Part shown: piece by piece, positions 10,460-22,105 of the stretch
Layout of the letters: each line of letters starts with the position of its first letter
Position numbering within the stretch: the stretch's first letter is position 1
Origin: Pseudopyrenochaeta lycopersici
Lineage: Eukaryota > Ascomycota > Dothideomycetes > Pleosporales > Pseudopyrenochaetaceae
NCBI GenBank assembly: GCA_003313425.1
Contig: NHZP01000011.1
Span: 992,001-1,056,000 of the forward strand
Reading direction: 5' to 3'
DNA length: 64,000 nucleotides
Notes under the pieces: model-generated
The model's database searches: none
The model's input: the letters and a program-made list of their open reading frames with translations, nothing else
What the model was told of the DNA's origin: nothing
Made by a program: the position numbers and the translations under genes

Positions 10460-11776
10460 ATGTCGCACTCGAAGAGACAACGGTCTGAAAGCCCATCATC
10501 CTGTCCTGGTGCCAAACATCTACAGTCTGAGCCTGTTGAAGATGTCCCTCTACCAGTCAAGAGAAGAGGCGATCGCAGGAAACTGGCGATGGGCAATGTG
10601 AACGATGGATACAGTTTGGAGTGCCTCAAAAAGGCCGCTGGAGCTGTCCTTGTATTGCACGGCTACTACGAATCATTCGAACGATTTCTAAAGTGTCCCC
10701 AACTCGAGAACAAGCCCACCTTTGCGAATATCGCATGTAGTTTGAATGAGCGGTTCGATGAGTTGAACGTCATATTTGAGGATTTCATTGTGCATTTGAA
10801 ACAAAAGGAGGGTGCACTATCGTCTGAGATTGGAGAAAGCGTAAGAAAAGTTGCTATGGAGGATAAATGGTGGGAAGCTACCAATATCTTCTCTCCCGGT
10901 AAGGTTTCGGCAAGGAATGGCGGGTAGAAGGCTGAGGAAATGGCTAACGTCCTAGATATACCACACGATTTGTTGAAACAAATGTTTAGTCAATCTCCAC
11001 CTAATGATCCTCAGGTCTACGGAAACTATATCAGAGACCAGATGAATTCGATGTATATGCCGGTACCTGATAGTTCTTTTGATTTTTCAGTACGCCGCTT
11101 CATCTGTGAAATCCTGCGCGTAGCAGACATGTGCAATGGTAAGCACATTGCTCTTGAGTTGCTTACAGACCTGCAACTCAAAGTACTTGGATTTGGCAAT
11201 AGCACAACTCCTACCTATGTCCATACTATGCTGAATATCCCAATCAATGAGGGGATTGACCGACTTCTTGAAGTAATCGATAGCTGCACTGCGGAGTATG
11301 CCAATATGGCAAATGCTTGCAGAAAGGTGCGAGAGGGTATGCAAGCTCACCCTTGCAAGTACGACACCGTGGCACCATGGAATATGACCAATGGTTGCTA
11401 CTACAATATCATGGTGTCTACTCTCGATAACCTCCAGCGGCATGCGTACTTTGAGGTCCGATCGAACGTTCGATTAGCACTTGGGACTCGTCTGCCTGCC
11501 GAGTTGATTCAGCACATATTTGAGCATACAATGGAGGCGGAAGGTATAGGATCAGACCCAAGAATCATCGTCGACGTTGAAGAGGTCAGTGAGCCTATAA
11601 GAAAATGCCGATTCCCGTGTGAACACGATCGACGTGATCCGAACAGAGATGATACACACGGCTACCGCCGCCGCTTTGTCACAAGCGCAAAGTATAAGGA
11701 ATGCCTGCCAAATTTCCCGCATAGTGTGAACTCATACTGGGACTTGTTTGTAACGGAAACTGCAGCGAAGTTTTAG
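10460..11776 (+). CDS. Uncharacterised protein with an F-box-like segment
   Basis: Spliced model: exons 10460-10898 and 10956-11776, 419 residues, intron of 57 nt (GTAAGG to CTAG) in phase 1. The N-terminus is basic and serine-rich with a KRRGDRRK run that could serve nuclear import. The middle is helical with scattered cysteines. Near residue 325 the segment RLPAELIQHIFEHTM resembles the leucine-proline start of an F-box as found in many dothideomycete proteins, but the match is short. If it is an F-box protein it would present substrates to an SCF ubiquitin ligase. I do not recognise the rest. The splice junction is supported by continuity of coding character on both sides. Confidence 0.65.
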
Positions 11777-13154
11777 TAAAGACACAGGGCACAGGGAGGC
11801 AAAGACCCTGTCTTGGATGATCAAACAGAAGCTTCTGGGCTTCCAGGAGACGAGTGTGAACATGAGCTGGCTGAGAATTGGGAAGCATGCCATTCTTCAT
11901 ATCAATAGAATTCATTGCAAATGTCGTTAGCACTGGAATATCTCATTGAGGCTGGAATTAATATCTATTGAGGAGCCTAAAGGGTGGGTTTAAATTGACG
12001 ACGCACTGTAGCACCAATTTCCTGTGTCAAGCCAGTTCCAGATAACGCGAGAAGTGTAGTAATCCTATACTGAGCTAGTTGAATTTGAGTAACAAATTGC
12101 ATTTTCCAATGGGAACAACTGATTTTCAATGTGAAGGAGGTAATTGAGAACGATTGGCATCACTGCTTTAATCACTATTAAACCGAGTGAAAAGGCTTTT
12201 AACCAATCACACCAAAACTCCTGTTTCTCTTGGCCGCTCATGTGATGCTTACTTAGTCTGCCATTACAAACGCCACCCCACGCGATCCAAAGTAATGTAT
12301 GTGGGCATGGCGATCCGGCATAGCATCCGGCGTGACAGAATTTGGCCATCTCTCCATGTGTTTCGCCCTCTGCAAGGGAGATCGAGACTTCTGAGAGTGT
12401 ATCAAATAAGATTGAAGCACTTAGTAACGGGGACTGAGCATCCGCAGAAAGAAATAAAAAAGGATACAAGTCTCATTTGGATCGAAAACGCGATGCAAGA
12501 ACCAATCACGGAAACTTGCTGCACTTGTTGGCGAAGCGGACCCACAAGCCTTTGATCCCGGTATGACGTGACTCCATCGACTTGACCGCTCGGTTGCGTA
12601 ATCCGAACGTTGTGATACCTTTGCCGGCGTTGTTGTGGAGGGGTATTGCATCGTCGGCAGTGCCAAGAAACGTAAACGGCGGCGCAGGTGCGGCGAGGAA
12701 AAAAATTGTTTATCATGCTGCCCTCCCCACTAGACTGTCCTGCTTTCCAATAACCATGAGCCCGTACGCCAACACCACTCGGGACAGAATTCCCAAACTG
12801 AAGACGACACCAATTGATCCGCCTCCTCCTGTAGATGGACGTCTGCCTATAACCGCCGCTGGCCGCGCTCAACATCCGCAACCTTATCTGCGCTCAAACA
12901 CCTGAAGAGACCCCGAATAGATTCATTCACGTATGTGCACATCTCTCCATTCTCACACTCCTTTCATTGTATGATGATCTCGTCATATTTTAAGATGTTA
13001 GACTTGCGACTTCACAGAATGAGCGCCAAAAGACTTCCTGACCAGATTTTCCCCACTCCCGACAAAGCCGCGTTTCCGTGCCCGATACCGCAGACTAACG
13101 CGCTTTTTCCAGACCTTCACGTAATTCTTCTCCATCCATCACCTACCTTCCGAT
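11777..13154. other. Long intergenic region before ADE4
   Basis: About 1.4 kb. Several overlapping short frames on both strands (for example 12402-12881 minus) have biased, low-complexity composition and no recognisable motif. The right half is the ADE4 promoter and leader; it is C/T-rich on the plus strand near 12920-13140. Confidence 0.45.
12569..12574 (+). promoter_or_regulatory. TGACTC, possible Gcn4/CpcA-type site upstream of ADE4
   Basis: A TGACTC hexamer lies about 585 bp upstream of the ADE4 start. In yeast, purine genes including ADE4 carry TGACTC elements read by Bas1 and Gcn4. A single hexamer is expected by chance every few kilobases, so this is only a candidate. Confidence 0.25.
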
Positions 13155-15257
13155 ATGTGCGGCATCATAGCTGTGATCCATGGGGATACGTAAGCAATGC
13201 CCTCGCTGCCTTCACCGTTGGTACTAAGAGAAGCGAAGGAAATCTCAGTCGGCTGCAGTTGAGCTTCACGAAGCGCTTTATCTGCTTCAGCACCGAGGCC
13301 AAGATGCGGCAGGTATCGTCACCTGCAGTGCTGGTGGGCGGTTCCACCAGTGCAAGGGCAACGGCCTCGCCTCCAAGGTGTTCCAAGAGGGAGCCAGGAT
13401 CTCCGACTTGCCTGGCTTCATGGGCCTCGGCCACTTGAGATACCCTACTGCTGGCAGCAGTGCCAATTCAGAGGCCCAGCCGTTCTACGTGAACAGCCCC
13501 TACGGCATCTGCATGACCCACAATGGCAACCTTATCAACGCCCCGGCATTGCGACAACGACTCGACCATGAAGCTCACAGGCATATCAATACGGAGAGTG
13601 ATAGCGAGTTGATGCTGAACATCTTCGCCGACGAACTGAATGAGACTGGAAAAGCACGTATCAACGCCGATGACTGCTTTGCAGCCCTAGAGCGCATGTA
13701 CAAGCTGTGCACAGGCGGATGGGCGTGCACAGCCATGTTAGCTGGTATGTTAGATCCACACTAAGACGTGATACAAACACTCACAAATAATAGGATTTGG
13801 TCTAATCGGCTTCCGCGATCCCTATGGCATCCGACCCATGGTCCTCGGCTCCCGGAAATCAGACGATGGTGAGAATATGGACTACATGATGGCTTCTGAG
13901 AGCGTGGCCCTCGTCCAATGTGGTTACAAGCAGTTCCAGGACATTATTCCAGGCCAAGCTGTTATCATTGAAAAGGGCAAAGAGCCAGTGTTCAAGCAAG
14001 TTGCCAAGCAAGCAGCCTACACCCCCGATATCTTCGAGTATGTTTATTTTGCTCGTCCAGACTCCATCATGGACGGTATCGACGTAGACGAGAGTCGACG
14101 AAACATGGGTTTCACACTCGCAGAGACCATTAAGCGACAACTGGGACCAGAAAAGTTGGCTGAGGTCGACGTTGTAATGCCGATCCCGGAGACTGCCATT
14201 ACCTCAGCCGTTTGTGTTGCAGAAGCTCTCCAGAAACCTTATGTCCAAGGATTCGTTAAGAACCGTTATATTTTCCGCACTTTCATCATGCCGTCGCAGA
14301 AGCAGCGACAGAAAGGTGTCCGGGCAAAACTGAACCCAATGACGAAGAAATTCGCAGGCAAGAATGTTTTGCTAGTCGACGACTCGATCGTTCGTGGCAC
14401 AACATCACGAGAGATTGTCCTCATGGCGCGTGAGGCAGGTGCGAAGAAGGTCTATTTCACATCCTGCGCCCCTCCGATCACCAATGCGCATATCTATGGT
14501 ACGTAAAGTTGCTCAGTACATGGTCACTTATGCCAGACGATCCTAGAGCACGTCGCAGAGTATTTCACATCCATGTCGTGATTGAAAGCTCGGCGAAGTG
14601 CTATGGGTTTGTAAGGTATATGTTGGTCACGTGGCCTCACTGTCGTTCTTTTACTGACTGTTGCTATTTCTAGGCATTGATTTAGCCTCTTCTTCTGAGC
14701 TCGTCGCACATCACCGAGACTCGGCCGCCATTGCAAAGCACATTGGTGCCGATGATGTGATCTATCAGACCCTCGATGACCTCGAGAGCGCCTGCGCTTC
14801 ACTTTCACCTCGAGACCCAAAGTCTCAGAAATTTGAAGTCGGCGTCTTCTGCGGCAAATACGTCACACCAGTCGATGATGGCTATTTCGAGCATCTGGAG
14901 AGAATTCGAGGGGAAAGTCGCAAGCAAAAAGTTATGGAGAAGGCACGAGAAGCCGTTGTACATGGTGTCGCAGATTCGACGCAGGTCCGCATGGCTGCGA
15001 AGGGTGTTGTAAGTTATTCCCGTCTGTGCCCGTGGATATCTTCACGTGACTAATACGCAATGCAGGAAGTCGATCAGCATGGCAACGTCATCCCGTCGGA
15101 TGAGAGCGGGTCACCTGTATGGCAACCGGTGAATGGTGTCAGCAGGGTCCCCACGAACGACGTCAACGCCCTGACCAACTCGGACGGCAAAAGTGAAGAG
15201 ACTCGGCCCACAAATAGCCAGGATATCAGCTTACACAACCTTCATGACTACAATTAA
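13155..15257 (+). CDS. ADE4: Amidophosphoribosyltransferase (glutamine PRPP amidotransferase)
   Basis: Spliced model: exons 13155-13189, 13239-13744, 13794-14498, 14674-15008 and 15066-15257, 590 residues. The enzyme makes 5-phosphoribosylamine from PRPP and glutamine, the first committed step of purine synthesis, in the cytosol. The start is fixed by [11 protein letters not shown]: Cys2 becomes the N-terminal nucleophile of the glutaminase domain after Met removal. Further landmarks are [12 protein letters not shown], the THNGNL loop, [10 protein letters not shown], and the PRPP-binding loop [13 protein letters not shown] in the second domain. The C-terminal 60 or so residues after [10 protein letters not shown] are polar and poorly conserved; yeast Ade4 is shorter (510). 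The first exon is only 35 nt and its 49-nt intron has a TACTAAG branch sequence 12 nt before the acceptor. All phases agree. Confidence 0.97.
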
Positions 15258-16962
15258 GTCTGAAATCTCTGTCTGGAAGCATTGGAGTGACTTTGCATTT
15301 GCTAGGTAGCATCTGCATTTTTCTTTCGACCCATCCATGCTGGCCATTTTTCACACTCGAGTTGGCATTCCACCAAGTTTTGCTTGATGAGCTATTATGA
15401 AAGTTTGATGCGGCTGGTGTTGGCTTCTCTTATCTCATGGTACGAATCCTACGATAAATGGGAAATTTATACGTTGCATTTCCGACACATTCGAGGGCTT
15501 ATAGTAGCTCAAATTATGCATGATCGTTCTTGGGGCGTAGGTGGTCTTCGATTTTCGGTCACTAGATTTCAATGAATGCTTTGGTCATAATTAACCCCAC
15601 GGATGTCAGAACGTGTGGATAGATCCTAGACAAAAATCTGCAATAATGAGTTCGTTTAATGTCGTTGCTCTACTCAGAAGTCCTCCCATGCAAACTCGGG
15701 TCCCTCATAAAAACACAATGCGTCCAATCAGACGATGTCCATTGCTTTGTAAAACCTATCGATACAGCCCCCACAAGAAGTGACACTGGTCGCTTCCGTA
15801 GACGAAGTCGTCGTCCTAGGAAATGTTACCAAAAGCGAGTAGACTAGATCAATGCTTACGGATTGCTCTGCCAGGCGCCCTACCTGCTTGTCGGTCCGGT
15901 GTGAGTCGCTGACCATGGGTCAGTGATGGAGACGGCATGCCGAATGTACCCATAACCATCAGATTTGCCGTATATAGTTCACTTGACCATTCCCGATGTC
16001 CACGTTTTAGAATGGCTAAGCATTTGTGGCGAGTAATTGTCTTGATCATGCAAACTTCGATGTTTCATGTAACGCCACAAGTATATGGTCTATCATGCCT
16101 TCTCATAGTTTTCTTACAAACTTCCGTCAGCCATTTGGGTGTTTAAGTCTGTGCCTCATAGACTCTTGCGACAAAGCGGATAGCAAATAGGATGGCTGAT
16201 TGGATCGCAAAAAGGTCGCGGGCTTTGCTGACGGTTTCGTTAGGCCGTACACTGTCCTCGTGGTTGTTCATCATATTATACAAGCTCACCGATGATTATA
16301 ATTGTCACCAACCGATTGGAGTTCTCCAGTAGTTCTCTAGATTTGTATCTTACAGTAAGGCTATGTATAAGCCCGTTGCTCCTTCAAGCCACATTACTTA
16401 TACAAGTCTGCTATGAACTAAGAACTAAGCAGAACGAGACAGTCGCGTGCCCAGATGAACCTTCATCTGCCTCCAACTTCACCGCCGTCTTGACTGTCTG
16501 AGCTCTGTTTACCGTCCAGCACTTGAGACAATAGAAGCTTGGTGATACGGTAGATAGGGTTCTTTACAATGGTATTGGTCGGTATACCTTACTGTATCGC
16601 CATCCATAGCCGCAGATTGACGTAGGTTGCTTTTGCCATTCTTACGGCGGCCTGTTGGACATCACAAGGAATACGAGATGCAGTCCAGTCGGTGAAGCCG
16701 TTTAGGCCACAAGGAGACTTTTCGATGGGACATTTCGGTCGAGCGGCCGCAGCTCGTGAGATTCTCAGGAGCCTGCAGGGCGAAAAGATGTTGGCGGTCT
16801 TTGCCCTATACTGGCAACAGCTTGCAAGGGAGCATATCACGAACTTGAAAATTCGCACTATAAAGTCTGAGAGGAACCTCACTCCAGAATACTCATCCAT
16901 CTTCACCTTCTTCAGCCTCACTATCAGACTATAATCACAACACAACATTCAAACACTTCAAA
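15258..16962. other. Long intergenic region, no gene seen
   Basis: About 1.7 kb between ADE4 and the first small secreted protein gene. Short frames occur but none shows a signal peptide, repeat or known motif. No tRNA-like or snRNA-like fold is apparent by eye. Confidence 0.5.
16859..16865 (+). promoter_or_regulatory. TATA box of the first tandem secreted-protein gene
   Basis: TATAAAG lies 98 bp upstream of the ATG at 16963. The downstream paralogue has a TATA element at nearly the same distance. Confidence 0.5.
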
Positions 16963-17366
16963 ATGCAGCCCTCTACCGCTCTTACCTTCTTCTCAAGCCT
17001 CGCGCTTCTCCTTTCCAGCGTCTCCGCCGTGGAGAACGCAGGTGCTTTCTCAACGTGGACCGGTCCTGGTTGTGACGACAGCACTTCCACAGGAACCAGG
17101 TGGCAGAACATCCCCAGCGACAGGTGCAGCTTCCTGCCCGGCCAGAGCTTCAAGCTTGATTTCTTGCTCGGCCCACGAGAGAACCCGTCAAACCCCCAGT
17201 GCCAATGTAAGTAGTTCTCGCTGCTCTCCCATACATAGCTGACAAAGGTACAGTCCGGGCATACGCAGCAACTGATTGCCAGGGCGAGTATGTTACCTAC
17301 TTGCCTCGCGACTACGACCAGTGCAAGGACATTTCGCAGAGGTTCTCTTACCAGATCGTCTGCTAG
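16963..17366 (+). CDS. Small secreted six-cysteine protein, copy 1 of a tandem pair
   Basis: Spliced model: exons 16963-17206 and 17254-17366, 118 residues, 47-nt intron in phase 1. A signal peptide is clear (hydrophobic LTFFSSLALLLSSVSA, residues 7-22). The mature chain of about 95 residues has six cysteines, an even number suited to three disulfides, and ends exactly on the last one (FSYQIVC). It shares with the gene at 18430 the intron position and phase, the F-x-TW and S-D-x-C motifs, an LPG turn, TDC and CKDISQ. Small cysteine-rich secreted proteins of this kind are often made by plant-associated fungi as apoplastic proteins, but this one matches no family I know and no activity is claimed. 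Confidence 0.85.
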
Positions 17367-17399
17367 ATACACAAGAAAATTGGAAGAAGGTCGGGGTGC

Positions 17400-17640
17400 T
17401 TAGAGTAGCTGGGGATTAGATAGTGCTGGCAACGGCTTAATGGGAGGAGAGGCGATAGACATTCTCTACCTGGGTAGTATTCTTCCGTCTTTCTATATAT
17501 CTTTGATTAGCTTGGCCTGCCGTTCGTTCAACACTTAACGAAGGCCATCTATGATAATCCACTCGTTTCAGTAAATGCATTATGGCTCTTAGAGATGTGA
17601 CTTAATAACTGGTGATCAATGACTGAGAATAGGTTCGAAG
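17400..17640 (+). repeat. 3' flank of copy 1, partner of the block at 18890-19110
   Basis: Downstream of both small secreted-protein genes the same words occur in the same order: GCTGGCAACGGC, a TTAGCTTGG-x-CTG run, GTTCAACAC-x-TAAC, and a TGGCT-x-TT segment. The similarity is partial but colinear, so the ancestral duplication included the terminator region. Confidence 0.5.
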
Positions 17641-18316
17641 CCTCAACACGGGGAAGTTGGTATTCAGCGATGTCGTATGACTAGCACAATTGCAAACTGT
17701 TCTCAGCAACATCTATATTTCATGAATCTGAAGTAGTTTCTCAGGAGGTAGCATTTTGAGACTTCAGATCAAGGGTAACACCTCGCTGCATCGGCACCTC
17801 ACCGATAGTTCGAACAGTGCCATAGGGGATAAAAGATGCCCTCACCGTAATCAAACCAACACGGTCAGACATGTTGGGGAAATGTATGACTATGGTGTCG
17901 TAAATGTCCGCCATGGCGCCCACTAACCCAATCCACCACCAGGAGCCACACCAATAAGTTCAGATATTATGTCAATGACTGCCTGGAGAACTAGCTGAAC
18001 AACCCCTATGGGATGCTGTTGAGTGTGTATTGACGAAACAGTATCCATTGCCCAGGGGATGGCTTACTGTATCAACGCCCGTGCTATGTCAAGTGGACAT
18101 GAAAAGCTCTCTGGCTATCACGCCTACCCTATGGTGGCGTTTGACCTTAGTCTATCGTGTTCTCGGTCCACGGGAACGTATTACGTATGACAGCTGAAGG
18201 ACGGCATGCACAACGTGATGGGCTGTGCCAGCTGTTGCTTTTCAAGACATGAACTGAATGACACGAATGTGGAACTCGGGTTCTTAGAAGGCCCCATAAT
18301 AGTCGACTTGTCGAAG

Positions 18317-18323
18317 TATAAAT
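18317..18323 (+). promoter_or_regulatory. TATA box of the second tandem secreted-protein gene
   Basis: TATAAAT lies about 107 bp upstream of the ATG at 18430, close to the spacing in copy 1 (98 bp). Confidence 0.5.
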
Positions 18324-18429
18324 TACCCTGAGTGCCTTCGGAGAGATCCCAACCTCTGCAATTCTATCAGTAACAAGTTTCTCAGTCCACACTATTACTC
18401 TACAACCCCAACACCAAACCTATTAGAAA

Positions 18430-18839
18430 ATGAAGCTCTCCACCTCTCTCGTCCTCATCTCCGGCCTCGCTGTGATGGCCATGCCTGCCGCTTCTGTCTA
18501 TGAGCCTCGCGCAGCTGACTTTGTGACTTGGCCCGAAGCCAGCTGCCAGGACAGTGTCACCAATGTTCGTACTGAGCACCACGACATTGAGAGTGATAAG
18601 TGCTACTCTCTACCGGGTGCTCGTTTTACGCTATGGAACACTGCTCGAGCATCATGCAAGCGTAAGGACGCAAAGCCAACCTGAATAGGTAGCTCTGGGG
18701 CTGAACTAACGGCAACACAGTTACGGTTTACCAGTCTTCCACAGACTGTACTGGGGCATCCCAAACGTTCCAGCTTCCTCAAGATCGCGGTTTGTGCAAG
18801 GATATCAGCCAGTTCCACACTTATAAGGTGGTCTGCTAG
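18430..18839 (+). CDS. Small secreted six-cysteine protein, copy 2 of a tandem pair
   Basis: Spliced model: exons 18430-18661 and 18721-18839, 116 residues, 59-nt intron in phase 1 with a CTAAC branch site. Signal peptide: hydrophobic LVLISGLAVMAMPAAS after MKLST. Six cysteines lie in the mature part, again ending on a terminal cysteine (YKVVC). Cysteine spacings, in residues between, are 18, 17, 10, 15 and 12 here against 17, 24, 9, 14 and 12 in copy 1, so the second loop has changed most and the C-terminal loop is fixed (CKDISQ then C at the end). Overall identity is low, so the duplication is old or the genes evolve fast. Function unknown. Confidence 0.85.
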
Positions 18840-19604
18840 ATATTTGGCGATATGAACGGAGTTTGCCGTGAATGACGAGATACAGTGGAGCTGACTTGGG
18901 ATAAAGATTGCGTGGACGGAGCTGGCAACGGCACTGGATGGAGGGAATTGGAGAACAGTCTTTACCGTGCATTCCTCTTCCTATAGTACGCATATTGTTA
19001 GCTTGGTCTGGCTTGCTGTTAGTTCAACACATAACACAGATAGACCATTAGAATGCACTCACTTCATTGTGGCTATTTTACTGTCTAGAAACTATGTCAT
19101 TAAACGTGTGACGTCCTGGAAAGTGTGATTGTGCCTCCTAATCACTTCTTCTCCTATGCCACGGCCTAAAAATGTAACCTCAGCCGCTAATCTGACAAAT
19201 TCTGGACTCTGGTGCAACTTCTGTGAAGACAGCTTCCTCTTAGTCTTCTTATCGGTAAGTTAGGCCCCTAGTGACCTGCCTACGACGGCTCTTTGTACTA
19301 TTTGTACATGCCTACGGCTGCGTTGTTTCAAAAGTAGAATCTGTACAGGTGCTGCAAGCTGTCTGATTTGGCTCCCTAATTTCCATATCAGAGCTAAAAG
19401 CTGCAGGTAGTTGACTACAGGAAACGCAGCTTAGCCATCCCGTGGTGTTGATATGCCTCGGCGAAAATTCTTTCCATTCTTAGAAAGGAAGATATTATTA
19501 TCTATGACCGCAATATAGGGCAGCTCCCGGCTTCATATGTTGTAAAGAATTGACAGGATTCCAGTTCTGTATTAAAAGTGAAATACGCTGGCCGCACATG
19601 GTCA
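18840..19604. other. Intergenic region with duplicated 3' flank
   Basis: The stretch 18890-19110 is the partner of 17400-17640. Beyond it no gene is seen up to the 3' end of the Pth11-like gene. Confidence 0.5.
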
Positions 19605-20952
19605 TCATCTGGTCTCAGAGCGTTGTCCGGTATGTATACTCTCAGGTGCAACGCTCGTGATGAAGCCCGCAGGGCCCATGAAGCGCTCTTCGTGATAAGC
19701 ATCATTTTCAGATACTTCAGATCGAACCTCCAGATCAGTGACGTGATACGGATCGTACTTCTTCAGTTTTATGTTCGCAAGATACTCGTCCGACGGGTAT
19801 CGATGAGGCCCATCATCATATTCCTTCTTTATTTCGAGGGAGGGTCGGTGCAGGAGCTTCAAATGGAGACTTGAATAGATCCTCGTTTTGGTGAAGATAT
19901 TGTACCAGAAGGACGCTAGCCCTGGCGCGCAGCTGATGATGACAGTGCCGAACTGTTCGGCAGTACTAATACTAGTAGTCAGCATAATTGAGAGTACATT
20001 ATGGGATATCTCAGGATACATACGACGTAATACATACATTCATCCCAACCCATGTCGGGTCACCGCGGGCTCCTTGGAAGGCTACAATGCGGTATGCGAG
20101 CGAAGCACACGCTGCAACCACGGTGCTATGTGAGTCAGTATATATTGATCTACGCTTGTAGCTGATTCCCTTTACTTGTGCACATACCAGAATGCGACCG
20201 CGAACACGACTAGAAGTCCCAACTTTTTCGGCGTTCGCAAATTCAACCCCATTATGATGGGAAACGGCAGCGCAAACATGACACAGTCCACCACGAGTCC
20301 TACAACACCAATCGCAACTACGAGGCCTGTAATACCCTGCGATGAAGTTCGTGCGAGAGCTGTTGCACCCCAATCTTCGCCGGCGCGAGGCGTGCAATAT
20401 GCTGCCCACATAGCGATCGCGGCTAGATAGAACAGACCCATGGAAGCAATCAATACATAAGCAGTGATACGCATCCACCGTATGCTGTCGAATATCCGGA
20501 TAAAGAGCGCGAGGATGCAAGCTTTCACTGCCCACATGGCGAGGTTTCCTAGTATTTGTTGAGCAAGAAGCCGCTTCACGTACGATGAAGTGATCATGCT
20601 AGCGGGAATGTCCCAGGCATGGCGGGCGGTACCGTCAGCTACGAGAGTTTCGAATACAGTCCAGTATCCTACTGATGTTACCCAGGCGATGATGCATAGG
20701 ACTGTTGAACATATGAGCGCATGGCTTGTATGTGATCGTTGCGGTGCAGGTCTTACAATCATCGAACCACAATTTGCCAACATGTTTGTAATTTGCAAGG
20801 AGTCGGATGGCAAGAAGTATCGCACTGACCGTCATGAGCGATATCCCCACTCCCAAGAACGCGGGCTCTAATGACGGAGGGTCGACGAAATTCGGCGGTG
20901 CTCCATTTGGATTCGGTGCGAGAGGGATTTTGGAGAGGTCCACGTCAGACAT
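19605..20952 (-). CDS. Pth11-like seven-helix membrane protein (fungal rhodopsin-like integral membrane domain)
   Basis: Spliced model: exons 20952-20757, 20701-20188, 20125-20024 and 19971-19605, 392 residues, introns of 55, 62 and 52 nt. The junction of exons 1 and 2 restores LWFDDFLCIIAWV, the hallmark start of helix 2 in this family. Seven hydrophobic segments can be followed, beginning with LGVGISLMTVSAILLAIRLL and ending in the region around SIMLTTSI/GTVIISCAPG. DPTW precedes the last helices, as is common in the family. The C-terminal tail of about 100 residues is charged and presumably cytoplasmic. Pth11 of a rice pathogen senses surface cues and acts upstream of cAMP signalling; most family members have no known ligand. 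The exon 3/4 junction has two nearby acceptors, so up to two residues there are uncertain. Confidence 0.85.
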
Positions 20953-22105
20953 GGTCGCTATGGTAATTGGCTTCGAAGTTGATCTTTGAAGGCCATTCGT
21001 CGAGGTTCGAGACGTGCTTTCAAAATCGCGTAGAATTCTAGTCATCCTCCAGGCGAAACAGGGTCTGAGGTAGGCCACACACATATACTCCCGTCTGTTG
21101 TACAAGCCTGAGGAAAAAGAGTAAGCATGGTACCAGGTTGCTCCAGGTCCAAGGTGCGGACCGCAGTGGTGTGCACGCGGCTATGCAGATCCAACGTAAG
21201 CATACATTGATATGATTGGATGTCGGTGAATATCTTTCTGCTTGTGTTGCAGGAGTAATATGGCTTTTCCAAGGTAGCATGGGGCCAAAAGACATTGTCT
21301 TCTGTTCTTATTTGAATGAGCCTCAAGTTTGAATATGCGACATGTTGGCGATCGGTTCTCCCGGATTGAAACTCGCAAAAAAGAGTATGGTTGCGCTAAC
21401 CCTTCTTTATGGTAGCACTCTTCCTTTATATTTCTGCTAAAAACAGCGGACTTCAAGTGTTTCAAGTACGATCATACTTGTAGGTATGCGTAGTTTTGTC
21501 CAGATAGAGACACGCTGAGTGCTCGTCCAGCCCTAGCCTTCGGGAATTCAATTCCAACCCAATCTGCTGGACCGTACATATCCAGGACTGTGCATTTGTC
21601 CCCACTCGGATCGTAAGTTTCGCTTATTCCTGAGGACCTAAACATGATCGGAGATTTGCACTGCCATCGCAGGGGTTTTTGAGATTCAACTGCCGGCGCA
21701 GCCTCGTTTTTACAGAAGGCTTACACGCAGGCTGAGCAGGTCCTGGACCGTTTCTTCAATGACTTCTTGTTCCGTATAGCGATTGGAACTTACCAAGAAT
21801 GGCAAATACCATGTTCAAACGGTTCGAGTAATTGTCCATTGCAGAAGCTCTTCTTGAAGCAGCCTGGTCTTTCTAGGCGCCCATTGACAAAGTGGCGCAG
21901 TCCATCCACGCTACCGACGATTCTTGGGTATGATAATCGTTTGATCTAAAACGAAGATTATTGGAGTGCTCTAACTTGCTTAGGCTGACTGCCCATGCAG
22001 ATCAAATTCATCAGCAAGGACTGCGTCACTAAAGTACATCAGGCTGTATTCTATCTACACCTCTACTACTTCCTCCCACTTCTATTGTCTCCTATTCCCT
22101 GAATT
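20953..22105. other. Intergenic region, no gene seen
   Basis: About 1.15 kb between two leftward genes. Frames at 21038-21465 minus lack motifs and are probably chance. Confidence 0.5.

Larger units (their letters stand above)
17367..18429. other. Spacer between the tandem secreted-protein genes
   Basis: About 1.06 kb. The first 250 bp resemble the 3' flank of the second copy (see the repeat entry). The remainder holds no gene that I can support and ends in the promoter of copy 2. Confidence 0.5.

Noticed and set aside
12402..12881. A 159-codon frame on the minus strand with an overlapping second frame
   Set aside because: No family motif, no signal peptide, several overlapping frames of equal size on both strands; it sits where the ADE4 promoter should be.
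16963..18839. Idea that the two small secreted proteins are a toxin-antitoxin or killer pair
   Set aside because: Both have signal peptides and the same cysteine plan; nothing suggests an antagonist relation or a killer system.
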